This document shows positions 1 through 6,067 of a stretch of 6,067 nucleotides of DNA, piece after piece; positions within the stretch are counted from its first letter, which is position 1; each line of letters opens with the position of its first letter. The DNA comes from Actinomycetota bacterium (GTDB taxonomy: Bacteria; Actinomycetota; Actinomycetes; Nanopelagicales; Nanopelagicaceae), in NCBI GenBank assembly GCA_005787645.1, contig SYAM01000100.1, positions 1 through 6,067 of the forward strand. The letters are read 5' to 3'. The notes under the pieces are model-generated. The model ran no database searches and was not told the origin of the DNA. It saw only the letters and a list, made by a program, of their open reading frames with translations. Made by a program: the position numbers and the translations under genes.

Positions 1-1434
1 ACGGGTACGCGACTTCAAGTTATCGAAGAAATCAAAGACGATCTCCCCTAGCGGCAAGGTGTAACGAATCTCCACCCGATCCTCAGAGAGATAATCCATT
101 CCCTGCAAAATCCCACGTCTGCCTTGGCAGAGTTCCATAATCGACCCAATGAATTCACTCGGAGCGAGGATTGTTGCGCGCACGATAGGTTCGCGAACTT
201 CTGCAATCTTTCCATCGGGAAATTCACTGGGATTAGTCACTTTGACTTCACGACCGTCTTCCAAAGTCAGGTGATAGACCACATTTGGCGCCGTCGAAAT
301 GAGCGAGAGATTGGCTTCGCGCTCTAAACGTTCGCGCACAATCTCCATATGTAGCAAACCTAAGAAGCCACACCGGAATCCAAAGCCAAGCGCTACAGAG
401 GTCTCAGGTTCAAAAACCAGAGCCGCATCATTGAGTTGCAACTTCTCTAAGGCTTCGCGAAGCGTTGGATATTCCGATGCATCGAGTGGATAGAGCCCAG
501 AGAAGACCATCGGAATTGGATCTTTATAGCCGGCGAGCGCTGCTTTAGTCGGCTTATTCGCAGTCGTGACGGTGTCGCCCACTCGAGATTGGCGAACATC
601 TTTTACGCCAGTAATCAAATAACCGACCTCGCCCACTCCCAATCCCTTACTGGGAATCGGTTCAGGCGAAATGACACCTACCTCTAACATCTCGTGCTTT
701 ACGCCTGTTGAGAACATTTGGATTTGTTCATGATCGCGCAGACGTCCATCGACGACGCGAACGTAAGTGACAACGCCGCGATAGACGTCATAGACCGAGT
801 CAAAGATCAATGCTCGCGCGGGAGCATTTGCATCCCCTTGCGGAGGTGGAATTCGGCGAACGATCTCATCAAGCAGATGCTCGACTCCGATACCAGTCTT
901 TCCTGAAACCTTGATGCAATCGCTCGGGTCGCAACCAATCAAGCGAGCGAGTTCATCAGCAAATTTCTCGGGTTGCGCTGCAGGTAAATCAATTTTATTC
1001 AACACAGGAATGATCGTGAGATCATTCTCCATCGCTAGGTAAAGGTTGGCCAACGTCTGCGCTTCGATTCCTTGTGCACAATCGACAAGTAAGAGCGCAC
1101 CTTCACACGCTGCTAACGAGCGAGAGACTTCGTAGGTGAAATCTACGTGCCCTGGCGTGTCAATCATGTTGAGGATGTAATCGCTGCCATCGGTTCGCCA
1201 CGGAAGGCGCACTGCCTGAGACTTGATGGTGATTCCACGCTCACGCTCGATATCCATTCGATCTAAATATTGCGCGCGCATATTCCGCGCCTCGACGACC
1301 CCTGTGATGCCAAGCATCCGATCAGCGAGAGTGGATTTGCCATGATCGATAGGAGCGATGATGGAGAAATTACGAATAAACGCCGGATTGGTGTCGGCAG
1401 GTTGCGGGGCGCTACTTAATGGGATGGCAGGCAT
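1..1434 (-). CDS. lepA: Elongation factor 4 (LepA), N-terminal 478 codons, runs off the left edge
   Basis: LepA/EF4 is a ribosome-binding translational GTPase, cytosolic or membrane-associated, proposed to act on stalled or mistranslocated ribosomes and in 30S biogenesis. In order the protein shows the P-loop APIDHGKST (27-35), switch I RGIT (66-69), G3 DTPGH (92-96), G4 NKID (146-149) and G5 SGKTG (177-181). A domain-II beta barrel follows (about 200-290), then the EF-G-like domain III with GFGFRCGFLGLLHMEI (349-364) and the start of the domain V-like region (CQGRRGILQGMDYL, 436-449). The family is about 600 residues, so roughly 120 C-terminal residues, including the LepA-specific C-terminal domain, lie outside the window. 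The ATG at 1434 is preceded directly by an in-frame TAA, so no longer start exists in that frame. No Shine-Dalgarno is visible. The gene lies 20 bases after rpsT and is probably cotranscribed with it. Oddity: residue 28 is Pro where LepA normally has His. Confidence 0.97.
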   Translation of the reverse strand, partial: MPAIPLSSAPQPADTNPAFIRNFSIIAPIDHGKSTLADRMLGITGVVEARNMRAQYLDRMDIERERGITIKSQAVRLPWRTDGSDYILNMIDTPGHVDFTYEVSRSLAACEGALLLVDCAQGIEAQTLANLYLAMENDLTIIPVLNKIDLPAAQPEKFADELARLIGCDPSDCIKVSGKTGIGVEHLLDEIVRRIPPPQGDANAPARALIFDSVYDVYRGVVTYVRVVDGRLRDHEQIQMFSTGVKHEMLEVGVISPEPIPSKGLGVGEVGYLITGVKDVRQSRVGDTVTTANKPTKAALAGYKDPIPMVFSGLYPLDASEYPTLREALEKLQLNDAALVFEPETSVALGFGFRCGFLGLLHMEIVRERLEREANLSLISTAPNVVYHLTLEDGREVKVTNPSEFPDGKIAEVREPIVRATILAPSEFIGSIMELCQGRRGILQGMDYLSEDRVEIRYTLPLGEIVFDFFDNLKSRTR

Positions 1435-1454
1435 TTATGCCGCGCTGAATTTCG

Positions 1455-1727
1455 TTATCGTGCGGAAGCTGAAGATCCAGCAGCCTTGGCCATTGCTGAC
1501 TTCTTGTTCGCTGCTTGGTTTCTATGGATGACGCCCTTAGAGACGGCCACATCGAGGGCGCGTGAGGCGGCGCGTAGCTCATTATTCACAGCGGCAGCAT
1601 CGCCAGCGGTCACGGCGTCACGGAAACGGCGAATCGCGGTCTTGAGCGAGGAGCGAACAGCCTTATTGCGCTCTTGAGCCTTAGCGTTGGTCTTAATCCG
1701 CTTGATCTGCGACTTGATATTTGCCAT
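1455..1727 (-). CDS. rpsT: 30S ribosomal protein S20
   Basis: S20 is a primary 16S rRNA-binding protein of the small subunit body and aids early 30S assembly. The 90-residue product has the usual family length and the typical start MANIKSQIKRIKTNAKA. It is rich in Lys, Arg and Ala with a helical pattern throughout, and has the conserved segment SRALDVAVSKGVIHRNQAANKKS (described here by its ends, residues about 55-77). The C-terminus is a short Ala/Ser/Arg tail. The ATG at 1727 has a weak AGGA (1732-1735) four bases upstream and a second purine run AAGGGG (1739-1744). The gene sits between holA (96 bases upstream) and lepA (20 bases downstream), all on the same strand. In some bacteria S20 represses its own translation; the leader here contains a possible SD-pairing hairpin (1739-1783), but autoregulation is inference. 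Confidence 0.97.
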   Translation of the reverse strand: MANIKSQIKRIKTNAKAQERNKAVRSSLKTAIRRFRDAVTAGDAAAVNNELRAASRALDVAVSKGVIHRNQAANKKSAMAKAAGSSASAR

Positions 1728-1823
1728 GTAGTCCTGAACCCCTTGAAATCACGTCTTGCCTCTAATGAATAATGAACAAGGAGGAGGGTATCAGCAGGGC
1801 GCTTACCCGCTCAAACTGAAGGG
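1728..1823 (-). promoter_or_regulatory. rpsT leader with possible SD-pairing hairpin
   Basis: This 96-base gap between the holA stop and the rpsT start is the largest in the window. On the minus strand CTCCTTG (1783-1777) can pair with CAAGGGG (1745-1739) over seven bp, including one G-U, enclosing a 31-base AT-rich loop. The downstream arm overlaps the purine run upstream of rpsT, so the fold could hide part of the ribosome entry region. I see no confident -10/-35 pair; CATTAT within the loop is a weak -10 candidate. A regulatory role is inference. Confidence 0.3.
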
Positions 1824-2759
1824 CTACCCATTCCGGGCTGCCGCTATAGCCATCAACGCCTCTTCGCAGGCAAAAGCCGGGTCACTTCCGCCGCCCTTTA
1901 CTTGGCTATCGGCTCGAGCAATCGCGTTAATGGCCTGGGTGATGCTCACTCCATTCCACCCCGTCAACTGACGTCTTGCCTTATCTACCTGCCATGGCGC
2001 CATTCCTAAGACTGGAGCTAACTCGGCTGCCCGAGCAGAGCGAGGAGCAGAACCAACCTTGGCCAAGGTGCGAAGTGAGGATGCCAGAGAATTCACAATC
2101 ACTACGGGATCAACTCCAGTATCGAGCGCTTGTCGAAGAGTCACTAAGGCTTCACCGAGAGAACTTTCTAATATTGCATCAGCAACTGCATATGAGGTCG
2201 TCTCGACTCGTCCTGCAAAGAGCGCATTAACATCGCGCACCTCAATCACACCGGTGGTATCGCTCAACAATTGGTGGAGCGCACTGATCATTTCGCGCGC
2301 CTCACTGCCGGCTGCATCTACAAGGGCGCGTGCGCCATCATTACTAATCTTGCGACCGCGATCAAGCGCCTCTGATTTTACTAATTCGATCTTCTCGCCA
2401 TCTTTCTTGATAGCCTCACATGCGATTACCGGAACCTTTGCTCTCTTCAACTTCTCGATAAAAGCTTTTCCTTTTACGCCACCCGGATGAATCAATACTA
2501 GGGTGATGTCAGATGGTTCATCTGCGAGATAGCGCAGGATTTCCTCTTGAATCTCTTCAGGAATTTCCTGCAACTCGCGAAGTACGACAAGGCGCTCCTG
2601 GCCGAAAAGAGAGGGCGCGGTTTCATTCGAAAAATCACCAGGTGTTAATTCGCCACCATCGAGAGTTACCTTCTCAGCGCCCTTCGCTTCGCTCTCTATC
2701 TTTCGCAGTGCGCGATCAGCAAGGACCTCTTCGCTCCCAAAGAGTAGGTACGTTGCCAT
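1824..2759 (-). CDS. holA: DNA polymerase III delta subunit (clamp loader)
   Basis: HolA (delta) is the clamp-loader subunit that opens the beta sliding clamp. It works with tau/gamma and delta' in the cytosolic replisome. The 311-residue protein is within the usual range for the family. It begins ATYLLFGSEEVLADRAL, matching the N-terminal fold where other clamp-loader subunits have a Walker A motif; delta has none, and none is seen here. The N-terminal domain spans about 1-125 (hydrophobic strands LVVLREL and ITLVLIHPGG), a middle helical domain about 130-205, and the C-terminal collar-forming domain about 210-311 with VVIVNSLASSLRTLAKV and APWQVDKARRQL. I chose the ATG at 2759 over the GTG at 2762 because AGGAG (2764-2768) lies 4 bases from the ATG but only 1 from the GTG. 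It is followed by rpsT and preceded by comEC; the 50-base upstream gap holds a tandem repeat. Confidence 0.95.
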   Translation of the reverse strand: MATYLLFGSEEVLADRALRKIESEAKGAEKVTLDGGELTPGDFSNETAPSLFGQERLVVLRELQEIPEEIQEEILRYLADEPSDITLVLIHPGGVKGKAFIEKLKRAKVPVIACEAIKKDGEKIELVKSEALDRGRKISNDGARALVDAAGSEAREMISALHQLLSDTTGVIEVRDVNALFAGRVETTSYAVADAILESSLGEALVTLRQALDTGVDPVVIVNSLASSLRTLAKVGSAPRSARAAELAPVLGMAPWQVDKARRQLTGWNGVSITQAINAIARADSQVKGGGSDPAFACEEALMAIAAARNG

Positions 2760-2763
2760 CACG

Positions 2764-2768
2764 CTCCT
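2764..2768 (-). promoter_or_regulatory. Shine-Dalgarno of holA
   Basis: AGGAG on the minus strand stands four bases before the ATG at 2759 and one base before the GTG at 2762, which decides in favour of the ATG. It is the clearest ribosome binding site in the window; comEA, comEC and lepA show none of comparable quality. Confidence 0.75.
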
Positions 2769-2773
2769 ATCTC

Positions 2774-2799
2774 AGTCATGTACTAGTCATGTACTAGTC
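2774..2799. repeat. 11-bp tandem repeat (2.4 copies) with palindromic cores before holA
   Basis: AGTCATGTACT occurs at 2774-2784 and again, identical, at 2785-2795, followed by a partial third copy AGTC (2796-2799). The self-complementary hexamer ACTAGT appears twice (2782-2787 and 2793-2798) with a five-base spacer, so the RNA or single strand could fold into a six-bp stem. CATG ACTAGT A CATG (minus strand, 2791-2777) is also a near-perfect dyad. It lies between the comEC stop and the holA Shine-Dalgarno. It could be an operator, a processing site or a simple slippage duplication; the sequence does not decide between these. Confidence 0.8.
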
Positions 2800-2809
2800 C
2801 GGCTCACAC

Positions 2810-5104
2810 TCACTGCGCCCATAGCGTAGGTGGTGCAGTCACCACGACGAGGTTACCTCCTCGCTTAGCCAAAGCAAGGCCTCGATCTCGGTCTGTTCGA
2901 TAGACCGTGCCATATTTGCTATACAACTCAAGAGCTGATGGGCTCGGATGTCCATACGGATTTCCGCTTCCCACGCTAAAGATGCTCACTCGAGGGCGGA
3001 GCAACGCTATTAACTCGGGATCTTGGAGCGCGGATCCATGATGGATTCCCTTCATCACATCGATAGGAGCGCGCTCCCATAACTGACTGGGTGGCAATCT
3101 TTGGAGCACATTTCGTGCTCGAGCCTGCCCCTCATACTCCAAATCTCCGGCAGCAAAAAGAGTTACCCCTCGCACCTTTGCCAAGATGGCGATACTCGAA
3201 TCATTCGGCGATGTATCTTCGCCAACTGCAATTACTTGGATAGCGATATCTGTTCTGAGAAATCGCTCACCTACTAGCGGCGTGCGAGTTGGTATCGAGG
3301 CGAGAAGTTCGCGCACCCGCAATGCCTCTTCTTCGGGTTCTTGCGTTGGCGATATCCACACTCCATCTACCAACCTGCCGCGAAGCACGCCGCTTAGCCC
3401 CGAGACGTGGTCAGCATGAAAATGAGTAAGGATCAAAAGTTCCACATGAGTGATGCGAAGTAATCGTAAACAGCGATCTATCGCTCGAGGGTCAGGCCCG
3501 ACATCAATCACAATTGCTCGATTGGTTTTTGACTTGATGACAAGTCCATCTCCTTGCCCAACATCACATTGGAATATCTGCCAATCTCGAGGAATCCATC
3601 CGTGGACAAATGGTGAAAATGTGAGCGCAACTTGGCTCAACAGCAACGTTATCGGGACAAACACCAACACACGTTTCCGACTCTTGATGATAAAAAAAAT
3701 CAATACCGTCATGAGAAGCGTGGCTAGTGAACCAATCCATGATTGTGGCCATTTCAATGCCGCAAAAGGGAGCGCTGATAAAGACCGCGCAATCGTGGTG
3801 ATCCACAGCGCAAAAGGTGTGATCGCCCACCCAATGAGCGCGCCCACGCTGGTACTAAGTGGAGAGAGCATCATCAGCGCTACACCGCTGACGGTGATGA
3901 CAGCAATCACTGGTGCGACTAGAAAGTTAGCCAGGATTGAGATCACACTTAGCTCGCCAGAGAGCAGAACTACAATCGGCAAACAGAATGTCGTTGCTGC
4001 GATTGGTATTGCTAGAGCCTGTGCAAGCAGGCTGGGTAGGCCTCGAGAGGTCAAGTACTTTTCGATTACTGGGGCAATAAAAAGTAGACCCGAAGTGGCA
4101 AATACTGAGAGCGCAAAACCCGCATCACGAACATAAAATGGATTGATTAAAAGTAACAACCCAATTGCCGTCGCCAACGCCGGAATCGGTGAAGAGCGAA
4201 TCCCTTGCGATTTCGCAAACAAGAGAACTCCAGTCATCACTGCGGCCCGAAGCACCGATGAGCTTGGCCGAACCAGGAAGATAAAAAGTAGAAGGAATAC
4301 TCCAATTCCTATCCAGAGCGCTCGTCCTCGAATGTGCAATCGTCGACCGACAGCTAGAAGCAGCGCTGCCACGATTGCAAAATTGGCACCGCTTACTGCA
4401 GTCAGATGGGTAAGGCCACTTCGGCGCATAGCAGCAGTTAGGTCTGGGCTCTGCCCTGAACGATCACCGATGACTAACCCAGGTATCAACGCCCGTGCAT
4501 CCGCAGGAAGATAAGCAAGAGAACGTTTTATGTCATGACGGATTGAATTACTCCACCGCCAAATCCATGAAGCATGAGCAAGGGTGCGCACCTCTCCTAC
4601 TTGAGTCAATGAACCAGCAACTGTTGAGTAGCCAGGGGGCACTGTTACCCGTGCGAGTACTTCGATACGCTCACCAGGAATTCGATCTAATAACTCGCTA
4701 TTCCCATAGAGAAGTAGCGGAACTTTGATTGCTATTCCATCAATTGAACTACTACGAACCTCAACGAAAAAGCGATCGCTTAACCTAAAGTCACCTCGAA
4801 CTTGGCCGTTGATTGTTCGCACATCGCTTGAGAGTTGTACTTGGGCAGTGAGAATCTTACTGACTCGCTGTGCGAAGAAATCTTGCTGCAGAGCGCTCTG
4901 ATGAATAGAGAGTGCGACTGCACCCATAAGCGAGGCAACTAGAAAAGTTGCCAACAATCTTCGGCGAAATACCCAACTTAAAACTAGAATTACTAGCAAG
5001 AGAAGCGTTTGGTATGTGATGCTGGCGCTGTAGAGCAGCGATTGACAGAAGGCGCCACACCAAACTCCTGCAGCCGGAAAGAGGAGGCGAAAGTCTCGCT
5101 TCAC
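2810..5104 (-). CDS. comEC: ComEC/Rec2 DNA uptake channel
   Basis: ComEC is the cytoplasmic-membrane protein through which one DNA strand enters during natural transformation. The 764-residue protein has the full family architecture. N-terminal membrane segments lie at about 8-67, followed by an extracytoplasmic OB-like DUF4131 region (about 80-175). The multi-spanning Competence domain (about 205-495) contains the family motif HLTAVSGANF (233-242). A C-terminal metallo-beta-lactamase-like domain (about 507-760) carries DVGQGD (514-519), DVGP (534-537), the metal-binding motif HFHADH (561-566), NDSSI (634-638), AAGD (651-654), HHGS (688-691) and NPYGHPS (715-721). All expected catalytic motifs are intact, so a nuclease role for this domain is plausible by family knowledge. 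The start is GTG at 5104, overlapping the comEA stop as GTGA; no strong Shine-Dalgarno precedes it, which points to translational coupling with comEA. Confidence 0.95.
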   Translation of the reverse strand: MKRDFRLLFPAAGVWCGAFCQSLLYSASITYQTLLLLVILVLSWVFRRRLLATFLVASLMGAVALSIHQSALQQDFFAQRVSKILTAQVQLSSDVRTINGQVRGDFRLSDRFFVEVRSSSIDGIAIKVPLLLYGNSELLDRIPGERIEVLARVTVPPGYSTVAGSLTQVGEVRTLAHASWIWRWSNSIRHDIKRSLAYLPADARALIPGLVIGDRSGQSPDLTAAMRRSGLTHLTAVSGANFAIVAALLLAVGRRLHIRGRALWIGIGVFLLLFIFLVRPSSSVLRAAVMTGVLLFAKSQGIRSSPIPALATAIGLLLLINPFYVRDAGFALSVFATSGLLFIAPVIEKYLTSRGLPSLLAQALAIPIAATTFCLPIVVLLSGELSVISILANFLVAPVIAVITVSGVALMMLSPLSTSVGALIGWAITPFALWITTIARSLSALPFAALKWPQSWIGSLATLLMTVLIFFIIKSRKRVLVFVPITLLLSQVALTFSPFVHGWIPRDWQIFQCDVGQGDGLVIKSKTNRAIVIDVGPDPRAIDRCLRLLRITHVELLILTHFHADHVSGLSGVLRGRLVDGVWISPTQEPEEEALRVRELLASIPTRTPLVGERFLRTDIAIQVIAVGEDTSPNDSSIAILAKVRGVTLFAAGDLEYEGQARARNVLQRLPPSQLWERAPIDVMKGIHHGSALQDPELIALLRPRVSIFSVGSGNPYGHPSPSALELYSKYGTVYRTDRDRGLALAKRGGNLVVVTAPPTLWAQ

Positions 5105-5781
5105 ACAGTGACAAAACTTTGTAACTCACCAAATTTCGCCGGGCCTATACCTGAGACTTTTCGTAATTCGCTGACTGAACTGAAATTTCCATTTTCATTT
5201 CGATAGCTGATGATTCTTTTGGCTAAGACAGGACCAACTCCAGGTAATCCATCTAACTCACTCTCGGATGCCCGATTGAGATTAAGTTTCCCACCGACTG
5301 TACTTGATGGAATTGCACCACTTGTGGGTGAGAAATTCTGATCCACTCCAGCGACAAAGATTTGCTCACCATCTTCAAGAAAGCGCGCAAGGTTAACTGA
5401 TGAAGTACTAACCCCCTTGCGCACACCACCTGCTGCCTTGATGGCATCTCCCACCCGAGAGCCGAGCGGAAGCTCATAGAGCCCCGGGTTCACAACTTCT
5501 CCTTGAACATCTATGACAAGTTGCGTAGTTGTTAATGAAGGCTTGTTATCAGATTGAGGTGCTACCGCAATGATATCTGCAGCTGGGCGAGCCTGTGCCG
5601 AGAGAAGCATCAACACTGAAAGTGCTAGTGCGACTATTCCCGCAAAAATCAGCGCCTTCTTCTGGATGTTGGAGAGAGATATCTGAAAATCAGCGAAAGA
5701 TCCACGTGCGGGAAGAGGAATATTGTATTTTCGTGGACCTTCTGCAATGCGTTCAATAATCTGCGGATCAAGGGGTGACAT
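5101..5781 (-). CDS. comEA: ComEA-type DNA-binding competence protein
   Basis: ComEA is the membrane-anchored receptor that binds incoming double-stranded DNA and passes it to ComEC. The 226-residue protein has a cytoplasmic N-terminus of about 40 residues, one membrane segment (about 43-62, ALIFAGIVALALSVLMLL), and a polar linker. An SLBB domain follows (about 88-146, with VIDVQGEVVNPGLYELP and VGDAIKAAGG), and the protein ends in a C-terminal helix-hairpin-helix DNA-binding domain (165-226, with KLNLNRASESELDGLPGVGP and GIGPAKF). This SLBB plus HhH layout is that of Gram-positive ComEA. The C-terminus is complete (FVTV, then TGA). The ATG at 5781 has no Shine-Dalgarno but a TATGCT six bases upstream, as expected for a leaderless transcript. 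The stop overlaps the comEC start by four bases, so the two are one unit. Confidence 0.95.
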   Translation of the reverse strand: MSPLDPQIIERIAEGPRKYNIPLPARGSFADFQISLSNIQKKALIFAGIVALALSVLMLLSAQARPAADIIAVAPQSDNKPSLTTTQLVIDVQGEVVNPGLYELPLGSRVGDAIKAAGGVRKGVSTSSVNLARFLEDGEQIFVAGVDQNFSPTSGAIPSSTVGGKLNLNRASESELDGLPGVGPVLAKRIISYRNENGNFSSVSELRKVSGIGPAKFGELQSFVTV

Positions 5782-5814
5782 TGCGACAGCATAAAAAGTA
5801 AAACAACGTGTGAA
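5782..5814 (-). promoter_or_regulatory. Probable leaderless promoter of comEA-comEC
   Basis: On the minus strand TATGCT (5793-5788) fits the actinobacterial -10 pattern TANNNT and ends six bases before the ATG at 5781, so transcription would begin at or next to the start codon. A TTCACA (5814-5809) resembles a -35 box, but the 15-base spacer is short, so the -35 is uncertain. No Shine-Dalgarno lies between the -10 and the ATG, which agrees with a leaderless mRNA. Confidence 0.5.
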
Positions 5815-5856
5815 GATATGTACTCACTCTCGCTGTGAATAAAAGGGAATTTTGTT

Positions 5857-6067
5857 CTAGATTCGTGGCGAGATAACTACCGCAATGGCTCCCGGTCCAA
5901 CGTGGGTTCCCACCACAGCGCCTACTTCGGTGATCACCACCTGGCCAACCCCCGAAATGACGCCCCTCAAATCAGTGGCAAACGTATTGGCAAGTTCAGC
6001 TGCACCGAGATGATGCACGGCAACATCCACCGCTCGATTCTTTGTCGCCTCTAACGCCATCTCCTCT
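5857..6067 (-). CDS. DegV family fatty-acid-binding protein (FakB-like), C-terminal fragment
   Basis: DegV proteins bind a fatty acid; in Firmicutes the homologue FakB presents it to the kinase FakA for phosphorylation. Only about 70 C-terminal residues are in the window. They match the DegV C-terminal domain: AVDVAVHHLGAAELANTF, then GVGQVVITEVGAVVGTHVGPGAIAVV, ending SPRI and a TAG at 5857-5859. The VGTHVGPG motif with its conserved His is the family's fatty-acid carboxylate region. The reading frame stays open through 6067 (Glu-Glu before the internal Met at 6060), so the ATG at 6060 is internal and the true start lies outside the window. DegV next to comEA is a known actinobacterial neighbourhood. 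A separate role from competence is likely, and 75 bases divide the two genes. Confidence 0.9.
   Translation of the reverse strand, partial: EEMALEATKNRAVDVAVHHLGAAELANTFATDLRGVISGVGQVVITEVGAVVGTHVGPGAIAVVISPRI

Noticed and set aside
1793..1811. Bulged hairpin after the holA stop (AGCGGG / CCC-T-GCT on the minus strand) as a terminator
   Set aside because: The stem is only six bp with a bulge and no U-run follows it, so it does not look like an intrinsic terminator.
1756..1971. Plus-strand frame near a strong SD-like AAGGAGGAGGG (1778-1788)
   Set aside because: The SD-like run lies inside the frame rather than before its start, no start codon follows at a proper distance, and most of the frame is antisense to holA. 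The run is better read as the minus-strand pyrimidine tract of the rpsT leader.
2059..2490. 143-codon open frame on the plus strand opposite holA
   Set aside because: It is fully antisense to a well-supported holA and shows no family signature.
2760..2762. GTG at 2762 as the holA start
   Set aside because: The AGGAG would be a single base away, too close for initiation; the ATG at 2759 has the better spacing.
3450..4136. 228-codon open frame on the plus strand antisense to comEC
   Set aside because: It lies wholly inside comEC, whose domain motifs are clear. The antisense product has no recognisable motif and a composition typical of a shadow frame (rich in Ser, Thr, Arg, Ile).
5815..5856. 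A terminator between degV and comEA
   Set aside because: The gap has T-rich and A-rich stretches, but the best inverted repeat is a four-bp GTGA/TCAC pair, which is not convincing.
5857..6060. A separate small gene of 67 codons starting at the ATG at 6060
   Set aside because: The frame is open upstream to the window edge and the sequence matches the C-terminal end of DegV proteins, so it is the tail of a longer gene.

Overview
The window carries six co-oriented genes, all on the minus strand. Read in transcription order (high to low coordinates) they are: the 3' end of a DegV-family gene (6067-5857), comEA (5781-5101), comEC (5104-2810), holA (2759-1824), rpsT (1727-1455) and the first 478 codons of lepA (1434-1, running off the left edge). 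Coding density is high. The largest gap between genes is about 96 bases, so no stretch over 300 bases lacks a gene. I see no tRNA, rRNA, mobile element, CRISPR array or phage gene.

The order degV / comEA / comEC / holA / rpsT / lepA is a chromosomal neighbourhood known from Actinobacteria, and the LepA and S20 sequences look actinobacterial (for example the LepA motifs MRAQYLDRMDIERERGITIK and SGKTG). Base composition is near half G+C by eye, low for that phylum, and the spacing is compact. This suggests a streamlined, lower-GC actinobacterium, such as a freshwater planktonic lineage of the Nanopelagicales (acI) type. The placement below phylum level is inference.

Functionally there are three blocks. 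ComEA and ComEC are the DNA receptor and the inner-membrane channel of natural transformation; they are joined by a 4-base GTGA stop/start overlap and probably form one transcription unit. It appears to start from a -10-like TATGCT six bases before the comEA ATG, which would give a leaderless mRNA. HolA is the delta subunit of the DNA polymerase III clamp loader. It has a clear Shine-Dalgarno and follows a short gap containing an 11-bp tandem repeat with palindromic cores. RpsT (30S protein S20) and LepA (elongation factor 4) are translation genes. A possible leader hairpin precedes rpsT, and no Shine-Dalgarno is visible for lepA.

I did not find an undescribed multi-gene system. The gene content is conserved and recognisable. 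The items worth a second look are small: the repeat/palindrome before holA, the leaderless comEA start, the rpsT leader hairpin, and a proline in the LepA P-loop where histidine is usual.
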